Positions 10,631-22,621 of a DNA stretch of 64,000 bases are shown here, piece after piece (positions within the stretch are counted from its first letter, which is position 1; each line of letters starts with the position of its first letter). Below the pieces are notes generated by a model that saw nothing but the letters and a program-made list of their open reading frames with translations, was not told where the DNA came from and searched no databases. Origin of the DNA: Oncomelania hupensis (taxonomy: Eukaryota > Mollusca > Gastropoda > Littorinimorpha > Pomatiopsidae); contig CM072525.1 of the NCBI GenBank assembly GCA_036898135.1, positions 58,087,049 through 58,151,048 of the forward strand, read 5' to 3'. A program made the translations under genes and the position numbers.

Positions 10631-11480
10631 AATGTGACGACACGAGCTTTCAGCACATGATAATAGTGGTAGTGCCGTAGCTGCATATCGTGCAGAGTTG
10701 CACATCTCTAGCGCTACAGTATACAAAGTTTTGTATCAGCAGTCTTTACTACGTATATAAGATAAGTATGTGTGGGTTTCACGTGGGTTATGCAGAGCGC
10801 ATAATGCATAGTCGGGGAATTAGGGTACCGAGCAGAACTCGATACCGTGTACTGTGAACCGGGTGGATTTTGGCCCAGCAGAGTCAAGTTGGTCGCTATT
10901 GAGACTGTATCTTAAGATAAAGGAGAGTCGGTTTTCGTAAGGGCTGTGTATCGTGTGTTTCTAACCGCCCAAGGTCTTGCGCCTTCGTCAGGACAAGAAT
11001 GACCAGAAATTTGTAACGGAAAGATGCTGCTGTCGGATGTCAGCACAAAGAAAGAAAGGAACTGCCAGTTATTCAGGATAATAGGTGTAGAGTATTTTCC
11101 TAAGGGTGTGTGTCCTATTAGGAACCACCCAAGGCTCAGTGACTTCGCAAGTATTTAGATGCTCCTAGGGCAAAGCATAGCAATAGCACGTTAACGAACT
11201 TTATACTCTCAAACGGATAACATTTTGTGGTATATTGTGTTATTGTATTGTTGGTGTTGGTGTTGTGTATCAATGTATTCACAGGCCGAGTACTTAAAGG
11301 TGAGTGTGAATCCAGTAATTCTATTCCTTAGTGGCTATGCACTCCGAGCTTGCGTACGTGAATGAATGATGTTGAATGAGGGGGAAAGGGAGAGATTTTT
11401 CTAATAGTATTTTTCGTATATGATTTTTATATGATTTCTTGTGTAAATATGCAAATGAAATGTTGTTAACGTTGTTGCTA
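10631..11480. other. Unassigned
   Basis: No gene, repeat or RNA recognised. One region (about 10980-11160) carries two loosely similar segments with CCGCCCAAGG / CCACCCAAGG. Confidence 0.4.
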
Positions 11481-11483
11481 CAT

Positions 11484-11716
11484 GGGAATATCAGGGCCGG
11501 ACCTGCCCTAGAGGCCCGAGGGGCCCGGGCCCCTACCCTTTTTTGAAAACAAACTGTGAATAGACGTTAAATAAAATTATTGAATTGAATTTAAATTGAA
11601 TTTTGGTTGCGTGTTATTGACCAATGTATGCATGTTGTGTTTACATTTGTTTGTGTAAAGAGCTTTTTGATTTTGGAAAGCGCTGTATAAATTGCCTGTT
11701 ATTATTATTATTATTA
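11484..11716 (+). repeat. GC palindromic fragment and LINE/SINE 3' end with ATT tail
   Basis: A GC-rich segment (GAGGCCCGAGGGGCCCGGGC, about 11509-11528) starts CAGGGCCGGACC, like one end of a MITE. Downstream, 11640-11716 has GTAAAGAGCTTTTTGATTTT then GGAAAGCGCTGTATAAATTG and an ATT-repeat tail, the 3' end style shared by CR1/L2 LINEs and their SINEs. Confidence 0.5.
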
Positions 11717-11789
11717 ATCAGTGACCAAACTGAACTGCAGTCATTTGAATATGTAGCGCAATAAATAAAATAAAATAAGAGGTACGTAC

Positions 11790-11836
11790 CGATAGGAGCG
11801 TTGCTGGGTTGTCTACCTCCTCCTTGAAGTGCAGGT
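11790..11836 (-). CDS. Candidate sixth exon of the C21orf58-like gene
   Basis: On the minus strand an acceptor CGCAG precedes a 47-bp open stretch that ends in a strong donor (ATCG then GTACGTAC). Joined after the exon at 22621-22542 (phase 2), it reads PALQGGGRQPSNAPI, compatible in frame and Pro/Gly-rich. An alternative acceptor at 11853 gives the wrong phase. Evidence is weak: only phase and splice motifs. Confidence 0.25.
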
Positions 11837-11879
11837 CTGCGTATAAGTGGCGCTGCACACGCAACAGTCACCATTAGTC

Positions 11880-12190
11880 CACTCACTGGCCATGATGACG
11901 CACACATCACAGTGTCACAGTCAGCACAAGTTACTGACGACACATACCTCACAGTTAGGCCAGCACGTTGCTGACGACATACATCTCACAGTCAACACAA
12001 TCGCCGTAGTCGCCGACAACACAAACGTCACAGAGTCACCACATACATGTAAGGGTATCACTCGCGCCATGTGACGAACACAGTGTCACAACACACCTGT
12101 AAGTGTCAATCACAACACAAACGTCCCGGTGTTAATCACAACACAAACGTCACAGTATCAATAAAAACACAACCGTCACAGTGCCACGCG
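11880..12190. repeat. CACAGT/ACACAAACGTC-rich degenerate repeat
   Basis: Irregular repetition of CACAGTGTCAC and CACAACACAAACGTC motifs. Open frames here reflect composition. Confidence 0.5.
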
Positions 12191-12406
12191 TTTTTGTATG
12201 CGTATATGCGTGTTCGTGTATGCTTTTGCGTGCGGGCATGCATGGTTTCATCCTTTCTTTTTGGTCATATTTAATGAAATGACAACTGATAAATGTCAAA
12301 CACCAGGTACAGCGCAACAAGCCGTTTATTACACGGAAGGAGAGTTTAGTTCCCATTCAGCTCTGATAGGATAAACAGCGTTTCTTTCACGTCTGTTCGC
12401 AAACGC

Positions 12407-12425
12407 GTTTTTTTTGTTGTTGTTG

Positions 12426-12459
<34 letters not shown>

Positions 12460-12465
12460 GTGTTT
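12407..12465. repeat. TTG and GT microsatellite
   Basis: TTTTTTTGTTGTTGTTGTTG followed by an uninterrupted GT run to about 12463. Confidence 0.85.
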
Positions 12466-13490
12466 AGACTTTATAAGGGAAAGGAACGAAAGATGAATGC
12501 AACAGATGTTGAGGAAGGAGATGGCCGATTGCAGAATGGAAGAGGAATAGTAAAAAGGAGATGAGGATAGAGGAGGAGGACCAGATGTAGAGGATGAAAA
12601 AGAATTATATAAAACAGATGTAAAGGAGGAGTACACCAGATGTGGAGGAAAGAGGAGGAGAATGTCAGGTGTGAAGGAAAGAGAGGAAATGTCAGTTGTT
12701 TCCCAGCTTTGACGATCGCCGCATTTCTATCACACACTAACAAATTTCTAAGGACAACCAACAATAAAACTGAAGGTTTTCCAAGCTGTAGCTTGACTGA
12801 AATGAAGTCACGCAGGACCGTTCACTATTTTCGTGCCCAGGAACAATGCACAGGCGACCGTGCTCAAAACGGGAAACAACAGTCAGCTCCATTCTTACAA
12901 CATTCAACAAACCACTTGATGCTTGTGACAATGTTTATTTCGATGATCACAACTGTTAGCGCACACACAGTAAAATCTATGTGACTACCGCGCTACAAAG
13001 GGTGATTAGTGGAGGGATTTCACTTAAAAATATCACAGGCAAGCTTTACATGGCGATGAATACAAATATGTACATAATCATTAATTGCAATTAGGAGTTT
13101 ATCGTTATTTTTAACACAATAACAGTATAAAAATATGTTTAAAAAAGCAATGACAACTATCTACATAAATATCATTGCTCGTATTTTGAGATAGAATGTG
13201 ATTTGTCAAATAAAATGACAATGAGGCGCTGTGTGCAATAGTAAACACTACTTTTACAACATTGCACATTCCTAATTGCATAAATGTTCCTGACCAAATT
13301 ATAAATAGAACAAAACTGATCTGTTTCTAAAGTTTTCTGTTCTACATTTTGGGACACTGGAGTAGTAAAGGAACTATAACAGTGTTCCCAATGAAGATTT
13401 GCAGTCAAAGTTAACAGTATCAAACTGCCTTATACTTTGAAGGTAAAGTGGTTGTCTTTCTACAATACTTTCTTCCACTGTATATAGGAG
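12466..13490. other. Unassigned
   Basis: GA-rich stretch at 12480-12680, then ordinary AT-rich sequence. Overlapping frames on both strands at 12471-12984 are compositional. No splice-flanked exon was identified. Confidence 0.4.
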
Positions 13491-13491
13491 G

Positions 13492-13626
13492 ACCATTGAT
13501 GGTTGATATCAAAGTGTGTGACAGCTGTTTGGACTTTTGGATGTCCTTTAAAGTATGAGACAACCATTGATGGTTGATATCAAAGTGTGTGACAGCTGTT
13601 TGGACTTTTGGATGTCCTTTAAAGTA
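13492..13626. repeat. Tandem duplication, 71-bp unit
   Basis: Two nearly identical copies starting ACCATTGATGGTTGATATC at 13492 and 13563, both ending GGATGTCCTTTAAAGTA. Confidence 0.9.
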
Positions 13627-15860
13627 GGAGACAGTGATACTGTCAACTGTGACGGGGAATCTTTATTGGGAACATTGAGTTATGGTTCCTTTATTGTACA
13701 TTATGAAGTTATCAATTATCAATTATGAAACTCTCATGCGAAAAGATATAAAACCTGATATATGTGATACCTAGACGTGTAAGAATCTTTGGTTGACTAC
13801 TTTACTGCTCACCCTTCCTTCCCGTTCAAGAGCGATATGAAGTGCTATTGTTACGTTTAATGTATGTATCTTTCACCCACTCAGGTGTCTTCAAAACTAA
13901 CATTACACTGTTAACCTTAACAACTACAGTCCGATGTGTAGATGATACAATGAGAACAATTGTACACGGGCAAATGAAATAACGATGAAGAATTAACTGA
14001 AAGATAACAAGGAGTATGATTTGGGTGCACTGTAGTCAGCGCATTGAGTCCTGGGCACGACATCACTAGGGTTGACGCTGCAGCGCCTCTAATCCATCTT
14101 ACTAAACTTAACTGTCAATAATCACCGATAATCACCTTTAGCAAATTCATTGTTCTTCCACTTCCAACTGTAAAGTGCAGTTGTTACAAGTTAAAGAAAT
14201 CCTGTGCTGGATCTTTTGAGGTTACGGTTTTAATTTGTTACTTGACAAAAATGACAGTTCAAAAGGCGTTTGGCATTTCATAGCATTCGCTTAGCCACTC
14301 CTGCAGTGTTTAATAGTTTTGTGCATGGAAGAAAGAGCACTATACAGCTATGGCGACCGTCACTAGGCAACCAACGCTTTTTCTCTCCTTGAGAAGGTCA
14401 AAGGTGAAGGTGAAAGATGGCGACGGTAGTCAGTGGTAGGTATAGTAATTGGATCCGTCATCGTAAAAAGTGGGGTTACTGTTATACACTGCAACAAAAA
14501 ACACAAACACGATTGAGGTGTGGTACCGCTTTATTTTCAACAACGTGTGAGCTGGCACTTATATCAACAAGCATTACATTCCCTATCTGAAACTTCCAGT
14601 GCCGCTCCTGTTTTAATTTCATTTCTATAGTTTTCTTACCTAATGCTCTTCTCAACTCTACAACTAGATTTTTTTTTTAAATACGCATTTTTTCATTTTT
14701 TTCTTAAGCTTGAAAAGGGGGAAAATAACAAAGCGCGAATTAAACTAATTCATTACCTTAAAGATGGGGAAAACTTTCCTATATATATTATAGGCTATAT
14801 ACTTATAGGCTAATACAATCCACATTTAATGACAATGTCTTCCTCAAATACACTAGCTGCTTGCTTGGCGAGCCGTTTACTTAGTTAGGAAACTGTCCAC
14901 CGAATTCACAATTTAGCTCTTTGGAACGGACGGCTTCCAAATAAAGAACGACTTTATTATGCTTCGAAGACCATATTTCCTTTTGCAAACAAGCCGCTGA
15001 TTAGAAAATGTGAAGTTGGAACACGGCAGATAAATCAACAATCAGCTAGCTTTGGTCACGTTCAATGCATTGAACAGTTCTGTAGCGATTGGCTACTTTT
15101 GATCTCTACGGTGAGGGAACACGCATGGTTACAGTGTGAGAATGCCAACACCAAAGACAAAGAGTGCTACACAATACACTGACTTCACATCTAGAAATTA
15201 ATAATCCTCAATAATTAAAAAAATTTTTTAAACGAATTTAAAAAATATTATTGTACATGTATCCATTGCCACCACTTCTCGATTTATGTTTCTTTTTATA
15301 TTGTTGTAATTTGTACAATCACAGGTTAGCGAAACCCAACATGAAAAATGTGTGTGTGGAATGGAGGTCTTGGGAAGCATAACAAAATCGCCTTGGTCAT
15401 TGCTTACCAAGTCACTCAATAGAACCCATTGCCGTAGTAGTCGCCATAATAACCTAGACAAACCAACACAGTTTTAATGGAAAAGAGAAACAATTTCATT
15501 GTCGCAAGCTACAAACCAACTTGAGTTACCAAATTGTCAAGCAAAGGCCTATAGTGTTAGTAGGTCACGTATACGGTGACGTCAAAGTTGACCTCACAAT
15601 GTCAGTGACGCCATGAAGTGGCACTTAAAAGGTTACAACACGGCACTCGGTGAGTGTGAAGTCACTGTATAAAATTCGCTAGGCAACAGACCTTGTGTGT
15701 ATGGCGGTGCTGGAACAGTTGAAACTAACCACCACGACAACTCATAATTTCCACACTCTTTTCCTTTGTGATGTCACACGCACACCCACCACACCCCCAC
15801 ATCCCATGACATTTGTACATGCACACTTTAATGCAACTCGTGCAGCATCGCAATTTGACA
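13627..15860. other. Unassigned 2.2 kb
   Basis: No coding feature recognised. Mixed composition with no long ORF. Contains GC-richer islands (14340-14420, 15560-15680) that could be regulatory or exonic, but nothing supports a call. Confidence 0.4.
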
Positions 15861-15865
15861 AATTT

Positions 15866-17141
15866 CCTATCCTATCCTATCCCGTAACTCGGAGGTCGTA
15901 GGGGCAGCACAGATGATCGTTTAACCAACATACTCCATCTTTCTCTGTCCGCAGCAACCCTGATTGTTTCGCTCAGTGTTAAACCAGTCCATTCTCGAAT
16001 GTTGTCCTCCCACCTTTTTCGGTCTCCATCTTCTTCTAGTCTACCTCCTTGCACTGTGCCTTGCACGATGGTCTTTGCAAGGCCTGATGATCTGGTGACG
16101 TGGCCATACCATCGGAGTTTACGTTTTTTCACCACTGTGAGCAGGTCATCGTGTTGTCCAATGGCTTGTGTGATGGTCCGTCGGACTTCGTCGTTGGTGA
16201 TGTGTTGGGTATAGGAAATGCCCAGAAGTCTTCTGTGGCACCTCATCTCCATGCTTTTTATTTTTCGTTGTAGATCTGCTGTGAGGGTCCATGTTTCGCA
16301 AGCATATAGGAAGATGGAGATGACAGGGAGCGCAGCAGTCTTACCTTGGCATGTAGACTGATGGTCCTGTCTTTCCAAATTGGCTTCAACCTCACCAGGG
16401 CAGCCTTTGTGCGATCCTGGAGAGGACATCCTGTGGGAACCCATTGTCTGATACAATGGCTCCTAAATATTTGAAGCTATGCACTGTGTTCAGGGATTGG
16501 CCTTGAACTTTGATGTCCGTGTTGATGCCATTGGTGTTGTTGGTCATCATTTTGGTCTTCTCTGCACTCATTTCCATTACATAGGCTCTAGAGGTGGTGC
16601 CAAGCCTCTGTACCAGCTGTTCAAGTTCTTGTTCCTCTCCAGCCAATCCATCAATGTCATCCGCAAAACGGAGGTTGGAGATTGCTCTTCCCCCTATGCT
16701 GATTGTGCCTTCGTGATCTGCAAAGGCCTCTGGCATGATGCGCTCGGAAAGATGTTAAAGAGAGTTGGAGAGAGTAGGTATCCCTGACGCACACCGATTG
16801 TTGTTCTGAACCAGTTTCCGATGGCGCTGTTGCGGAGGACCTGCACTGGTAGCCTTGTCATACAGGCTTTTGATGACTTCAATAATTTTAGGGCTGATGT
16901 TGTACACTCTCATGGTTGCCCACAGAGCTGCATGCCAGACTCGGTCAAACGCATTTTTGAAGTTTACGAAAACATGATATAGATGTTGTTGGTGCTGTAA
17001 GTATTTCTCGCAGATTATTCTGAGGTTGAAAATCTGTTCAGTGGTACTTCGCCCTGCCCTGAATCCTACTTGTTCTTCAGAAATGATTTGTTCAGCTTGG
17101 GGTTTCAACCTGTTGAGTATTATTTTCAGGGTTTTGACACA
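15866..17141 (-). mobile_element. RTE-type LINE copy, 5'-truncated, with GGATA tail
   Basis: Minus strand, frameshifted. It spans the reverse transcriptase from EEQVGFRAGRSTTEQ through AFDRVWHAALWATMRV, GVRQGYLLSPTLFNI and RFADDIDGLAGEEQ to the C-terminal region RKLRWYGHVTRSSGLAK and KRWEDNIREWTGLTL. The 3' end is a GGATA repeat (CCTAT repeats at 15866-15882 on the plus strand). An imperfect duplication flanks it (TTTGACAAATTT at 15854-15865, TTTGACACATTT at 17143-17154), marking a 5' truncation inside the RT. Confidence 0.85.
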
Positions 17142-17154
17142 TTTAGTCAAAAAA

Positions 17155-17639
17155 CAGCTCCTGCATAAAAAGACTGTGTAACAGTGAATCATGGGAGGCT
17201 TTAAGAGGAAACGTCAGCGCACTCCAGCACTAACTCTATTCCTTAACCCACATCTCTTTCACCTTTATCTAAACACCACACCCTTCACACTACTTCTGTT
17301 GTACGTGCAAACAACACAAAATATTACCTCTACCTCCTCCAGTCATGGGTCCCCGGCTGCAACAAAAAGAAAGATTTATACCCTTGAGCTGATTGTGACA
17401 TTAAAACTGTCCGAACAAGTTGTAAAGTTAATATAATTATATGAATATAACTATAATAACTAAACTAGAACTATACTACAATATAAACCATTCCACTACG
17501 ATGACAAATGTTTGACGCCTAAAATGACCTTGACCTTCAATATGTACGCAAAATCGTCACAAATATGAAAAATCAAAGATGGTGCCCTGTATGCACGTAT
17601 TATGATTTGCTTGTAAGTTTTTAGCTTTTGTATTTATGA
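17155..17639. other. Unassigned, with AAGGTCA-type motif
   Basis: No gene recognised. ATGACCTTGACCTTCAATAT at 17522-17541 matches the AAGGTCA repeat family described at 3335-3868. Confidence 0.4.
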
Positions 17640-17910
17640 CCTGTTGTTTGTACTACCGTGGTTTAACTATGCTGCTTGTATATCCTTTCGCGCTTTGTAT
17701 GCATGGCTATGTTGTTGATGTCTTGCTTTGGATATGCTTTGCTTGTTTGATGACGTTGGTATTAATTATCGTGCTTCCTATGACTATTGTGTTGCATGTT
17801 TGTGTAACTGGATGTAATTGTAAAGCGCCTTGAGCATTTGTATGTAAACGCGCTATATCAAATATACATGATTATTATTATTAATATTAGTAGTAGTAGT
17901 AGTAGTATAT
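17640..17910 (+). mobile_element. 3' end of a CR1/L2-type LINE or SINE
   Basis: Ends GTAAAGCGCCTTGAGCATTT and then CGCGCTATATCAAATATACA, followed by ATT and AGT repeats at 17870-17906. This is the 3' end style also seen at 11640-11716, 21482-21636 and 59990-60185. No coding part remains. Confidence 0.6.
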
Positions 17911-18251
17911 ACAGGATGTGAGTGTCTGTTCATGCGCTAGGCAGCAGCAGTTTTGTGCTCTCACAAACTTTGTCTTCTTTTGGCCATCAGATTTAGATGT
18001 ATAGTTTCTAGATTTGGCATGGACATTTGTAAAGTTGTGCTGATATCTGTGGTGAAAATTTTTGTGTATAAAAGTTGTGAAATTTCTCTGGAAATTGTAT
18101 TTTTGTTGAAAAATTTGTGTTTCATTGAGTCAAGTCAATCTACTTTACAGTTTCTTAGTGGTATTTTTAATTATTTTATGAGTGATGCTAAGTGGTGAAA
18201 CTACTTACCCTGTGATTACAGATAATGACTGTTGTGTGAACACTGTTTCTA
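17911..18251 (+). other. Probable 5' leader of the CR1/L2-type LINE
   Basis: Sequence between the previous element's tail and the LINE start codon. It contains an open but low-complexity frame (17953-18198) that is not recognisable as a protein. It is assigned to the LINE leader by position only. Confidence 0.35.
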
Positions 18252-21200
18252 ATGTCAAGACTACAGTACTCATCTGCCATTCTTAGAACTTTATCAAGAA
18301 CTATTGCACCTTTGGGTGCAGATGTACTGAACTTGTGCAGAGATCTTGGACTTGTAAGAAGGAGGACGATGAGGGGAGTGAGAGGGGGGAGGAGAGTGAA
18401 AGCCAGCAGACAGCCTTCTGTCTCTGACCATTCTAAAGATCATACCGAGTTTGTTCCTAATGTGTCTACTAATGCAACTTGTTTATCTTCATCATCATTT
18501 TCATCACCTGAACTTCCATTCCGTGGTGGGTCTCTAGACAACAGTTCATTTGACATTTCTCTGAATATCAGTACCCCCACCACCTCCAGTGTACCACCTA
18601 CCAAATCTTGTAATGAGTTTGCTGTGGGTCTGTTTAATGCTCAGTCCACATCCAAGAAAAGTTATGACATTCAAGATATTATTATAGAGAAAGACTTGGA
18701 TGTTCTTGTAATCACAGAGACATGGCTTTTAGAGAAAGGTGATGAGACAGTGATAACACAGATGACCCCTCCTAGCTATGTGTGTGTGCACAAAGCCAGA
18801 CAAGCCAGATCAGGTGGTGGCATCGCTGTCATCTACAAAAGAACTTTATCTGTAGCTGTATTGGGAGATGAAACTTATGAAACATTTGAAGCTTTAAATT
18901 TGACTTTAACTTGTGGCAAAGTTACTGTACGGGTGTTGTGTGTGTACCATCCGCCATATTCCAAAAACTTTAGAGTCACTAATGCTATGTTTCTCGAGGA
19001 GATTATACCAGTTCTTACTTCTCTTGCAACTTCAGCCAAATACTTGCTTATTCTGGGTGACTTTAACATTCACATTGACAATCCTTCAGATCCAGACACA
19101 AAGAAAGTATCTCAGTTGCTGCAATCTCTGGACCTCGTACAACATGTGAAGGTGCCCACTCAGAAGAGAGGTCATACATTGGACTGGGTGATCTCTGGTG
19201 GTAGTCTCAGTCCTGGCCTTGTCAAGTCTGTGGAAGTGGAGGATTTGCAAGTGTCAGACCACTACCTGGTGACTGTCGCCACTGTCTTGCAGCGACCTGC
19301 TCGCCCCGTCAAGGTGGTCACCACCCGCAACATCAAGGGTATGGATGTTGAGGCATTTAGGCAGGACCTTCAGACCTCACAGTTGTTTACGTCACCCCCT
19401 AATGATATCGAGTTGCTGGCGTCCTTGTACAACTCGACGCTACTGACTCTGCTGGACAAGTACGCCCCTCAAACCAAAAAGTGTATTGTGGAGCGGCCAG
19501 ATACCACCTGGTACACCAGCAGCGTGCGGACAGCTAAGAAAGCCAGGCGCCTTACCGAGAGGAAATGGCGAGCATCACGCCTGGAAGTAGATCGGCAACT
19601 GTACTGCCAGGCACGAGACCGATGTAGACGGGAGATGGAGAAGGCCAAAGCTCAGCACATCACAGAGCAGCTCAACTCTGCCACTTCAGATCCCAGGAAG
19701 ATGTTCAACATTGTAAACGGTCTTCTCGGTAGGGACTTCTCACCGCCCATCCTGCCATCATTGGACAATCAGTCTGCTGCCGATGCCCTCCTTGACTACT
19801 TTGAGAACAAGATCAAATTGATACACAGCAGTTTTGGACCTGCCATGGAGATACCGCCATCTTCTAATCCATTCGCCGGAACCCAGCTGATTGAGTTTCA
19901 GGCAGTTACCCCAGACAATCTGGAGAAAATCATAAATAAGTGTTCCCCCACCACCTCATTGGTAGACCCCATTCCCACACAAGTTATCTTGGACAATCTA
20001 GACCTACTTCTCCCTGTTCTTGTGAACATCATAAACTGCAGCCTGTTTTCATCCACTGTTCCCAAAGCCTTTAAAAGTGCCGTCGTGAAGCCTCTTCTTA
20101 AAAAACACAACCTGGACCCTAATGTTCACAAAAACTACAGGCCAGTATCAAACTTGCCATATGTCTCCAAGCTTTTGGAACGTGTAGTTGCTTCACAGCT
20201 CTCCGCACACTTGGAAAGCAACTATCTGCTGGACACATTTCAGTCTGCCTACAGAGCCAAGCACAGCTGTGAAACTGCTCTTCTGCGCCTGATCAATGAC
20301 CTTCTTTGCAACGCTGACGCAGGAAATGTGACACTCCTAGTCCAGCTGGACTTGAGCGCTGCGTTCGACGTTATTGATCACGACAGACTGCTGCATCGCC
20401 TTCAGTTTGAAGTAGGAATCACAGGACCTATGCTAAAGTGGTTTCATTCGTATCTGAGTGATCGCTTTCAATACATTTCTGTTGGCCAGGCCTCTTCAAG
20501 AAAAATTCACCTACGGTGTGGGGTACTTCAAGGATCTGTTCTGGGGCCAATTTTGTTCTCCCTGTACACAACCCAGCTTGGCCGCATCATTGAAAAGCAT
20601 GGTCTCCTTCGCAAAATTTTCGCTGATGATACAGAGATGTATCGCTCGTTCCAACCAAACCCACAATCCACACGAGAAGCACTGTTAGACATTGAGAGCT
20701 GCTGTTTGGAAGTGAAGGCATGGATGTTAGAAAACAGGCTCAAGCTGAATGATGACAAGACTGAAGTGCTCTTGAGTGGCTCAAAGTTCGCCCTTGAAAA
20801 AGTGTCTGTGAAGGCAGTGCAGGTTGGTGAGGCTAGCATCCCAGTGTCAGCTTCAGTTCGAAGTCTCGGCCTACACTTAGACTCCCATCTGACTATGTCT
20901 GAGCACGTCAGTTCCGTCATTCGATCATGCTATTTTAATCTGCGTACAATTGGAAAATTACGTCCTCTCATTAACAAGAAAACTGCTAACTCTGTGGCTG
21001 TGTCAATGATTTTGTCAAGACTAGATTATGCCAATAGCTGCCTTTGGGGCATCTCAAAGAGTGATATAAGTAGGCTACAGCGTGTACAAAACACTGCTGC
21101 CAGAGTTGTGACTCGGAAACGAAAGTCCGACCACATTACGCCATTGCTGAAAGATCTTCACTGGCTCCCTGTCAAGAAAAGAATCGACCACAAACTCCTC

Positions 21201-21482
21201 ACCATTGTGTACAATTGTACGAACAACTCTGCTCCCCAATATCTCAAAGAACTCGTCTCCCCTCATGAACCCCAACGTTGTCTTCGTTCGTCTTCACAAC
21301 AACGGTTAAGACTTCCAAGTGTTAAGTCTGGCAACACCAACAAAAAAACATTTGGCTATCGGGCCTTCTCCAACACAGCTCCAATGCTATGGAATGGTCT
21401 TCCCATGACCTTGAAACAATCCAGCTCTGTGGCGGTTTTTAAGAGAGCCTTGAAAACGCTCTTTTTCACATCTACCAAATAA
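18252..21482 (+). CDS. CR1/L2-type LINE ORF2 (endonuclease and reverse transcriptase), uninterrupted
   Basis: A 1076-residue frame without stops. The N-terminal ~120 residues are basic and Ser/Thr-rich. An EEP endonuclease follows: FNAQST near 130, ITETWL at about 154, GDFNIHID at about 269, SDHYLVTVA at about 335. The reverse transcriptase runs from about 610 to 860: NYRPVSNLPYVSKLLERVV, LDLSAAFDVIDHDRLLHRL near 698, GVLQGSVLGPILFSLYT near 757, and the catalytic FADDTEMY near 790. The C-terminal region (RLQRVQNTAARVV, HWLPVKKRI) is also as in CR1/L2 LINEs. All catalytic residues that can be recognised are present, so it may be young or active; GVLQG instead of the usual GVPQG is a small deviation. 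The first in-frame ATG was used. Confidence 0.9.
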   Translation: MSRLQYSSAILRTLSRTIAPLGADVLNLCRDLGLVRRRTMRGVRGGRRVKASRQPSVSDHSKDHTEFVPNVSTNATCLSSSSFSSPELPFRGGSLDNSSFDISLNISTPTTSSVPPTKSCNEFAVGLFNAQSTSKKSYDIQDIIIEKDLDVLVITETWLLEKGDETVITQMTPPSYVCVHKARQARSGGGIAVIYKRTLSVAVLGDETYETFEALNLTLTCGKVTVRVLCVYHPPYSKNFRVTNAMFLEEIIPVLTSLATSAKYLLILGDFNIHIDNPSDPDTKKVSQLLQSLDLVQHVKVPTQKRGHTLDWVISGGSLSPGLVKSVEVEDLQVSDHYLVTVATVLQRPARPVKVVTTRNIKGMDVEAFRQDLQTSQLFTSPPNDIELLASLYNSTLLTLLDKYAPQTKKCIVERPDTTWYTSSVRTAKKARRLTERKWRASRLEVDRQLYCQARDRCRREMEKAKAQHITEQLNSATSDPRKMFNIVNGLLGRDFSPPILPSLDNQSAADALLDYFENKIKLIHSSFGPAMEIPPSSNPFAGTQLIEFQAVTPDNLEKIINKCSPTTSLVDPIPTQVILDNLDLLLPVLVNIINCSLFSSTVPKAFKSAVVKPLLKKHNLDPNVHKNYRPVSNLPYVSKLLERVVASQLSAHLESNYLLDTFQSAYRAKHSCETALLRLINDLLCNADAGNVTLLVQLDLSAAFDVIDHDRLLHRLQFEVGITGPMLKWFHSYLSDRFQYISVGQASSRKIHLRCGVLQGSVLGPILFSLYTTQLGRIIEKHGLLRKIFADDTEMYRSFQPNPQSTREALLDIESCCLEVKAWMLENRLKLNDDKTEVLLSGSKFALEKVSVKAVQVGEASIPVSASVRSLGLHLDSHLTMSEHVSSVIRSCYFNLRTIGKLRPLINKKTANSVAVSMILSRLDYANSCLWGISKSDISRLQRVQNTAARVVTRKRKSDHITPLLKDLHWLPVKKRIDHKLLTIVYNCTNNSAPQYLKELVSPHEPQRCLRSSSQQRLRLPSVKSGNTNKKTFGYRAFSNTAPMLWNGLPMTLKQSSSVAVFKRALKTLFFTSTK

Positions 21483-21636
21483 ACGTTTAAGAAATCAGCT
21501 GTACATAGTTTTTGTCTGATGGCCACATCTTTATCTCCTTTTTCCTCTCCACAAGCGCAATGAGCATGAACCTTGTAACCGTGGATACCTGCGCTATACA
21601 AGTCTACATCATCATCATCATTAGTATTATTATTAT
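21483..21636 (+). mobile_element. 3' end of the CR1/L2-type LINE
   Basis: Short 3' UTR containing CACAAGCGCAATGAGCATG and CCTGCGCTATACAAGTC, then an ATC repeat tail at 21607-21621 that shades into ATT. It is continuous with the ORF. Confidence 0.75.
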
Positions 21637-22541
21637 CTCAACCTATAACATGTTTGGACTCTGTATCTATCATAGTTTATAGTCACGGTTACTTCAAAGT
21701 ACCCATATGAACCAACTTTGGACGCCTCCAATGACCTACCTTGATCTTGGAGCAAGGTTGACGAAATTTGCATAGAATTCATGTCCACTCAATAACAACA
21801 CACACAAAAAATTGAAATTTGTTTTTTTTTTTAAATTGTCTTTTTTTATATTTATTTTTTACTAACAATGTTTGACTCTGTGACCTTGATCTTGAAGTGA
21901 ACAATCATTTATTAGCTTTCATGGATGTACATGTACACTAGTCTAATTGTAACAGATAAAATAGGTTCCCAGTAATTAGCCACATTAAAGTTTTAGCCCA
22001 GCAACGTGCGGACATTTGTATTTGTAATTTATGTTAAATTTGCAAACATTAGGCCCACCATTTTTTGGGGGGAGGGGGGAAGAGTGGGGGGAGGGGCGGA
22101 AGAGTGGTGTGTGAATACATACTCATACTGTTGTACAAATGTCAGTCTAAAAGCACCGCAGCGGCATTAGTCCTTACCCACATTCTTTTTACACACACTC
22201 TCATCTTACCAACACTCTTCCTACCCACTCTCCTTATCAATATTTTGACCCATACTCTCTCCTTACCCATACTCTCCTTACTCACATTCTTCTTACCCAC
22301 ATTTAATATCCCACCATTTTCTCCATAGTGATATTGTTCATTACCTGAACTATTTAAATAGCAACACACACACCCACATACAGATACACACACACATACA
22401 CACACAGATCGACACACACACACACACACACACAATAAATTTTCTCGTTCTGTTCACACACGTTATGATCTCTGCACCAATGTGAAGATAAAAACAGGGT
22501 ATAGTAAATAAATGTGGAAGAAATTAAGCCCAAATACTGAC
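21637..22541. other. Non-coding, AAGGTCA-type repeat and simple repeats
   Basis: 21700-21905 carries AAGGTCA-type motifs (minus orientation) and resembles the repeat at 3335-3868. There is a G-rich run at 22061-22105, repeated ACTCTCCTTACCCA-like units at 22160-22325 and a CA repeat at 22366-22434. Confidence 0.5.
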
Positions 22542-22621
22542 ATGTCCAGTGGCGGCATGCTCTGGTAATGATGGACGACGGGAGCTGGAGCGGCGTACGA
22601 CACCATGGGCGCTGCCCGCAC
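22542..22621 (-). CDS. C21orf58-like (DUF4587) gene, exon 5 of the model
   Basis: An 80-bp exon after acceptor TTATGTGATGCAG, ending before donor GTCAGT. It encodes VRAAPMVSYAAPAPVVHHYQ then SMPPLD, a Pro/Ala/His-rich segment. It follows the exon at 23924-23779 in phase 0 and leaves phase 2. It could read on to a stop 3' of the donor, but that extension is hydrophobic and unlike the rest. Confidence 0.6.

Noticed and set aside
12640..12984. ORF pair on both strands
   Set aside because: No motif, no splice context; composition-driven.
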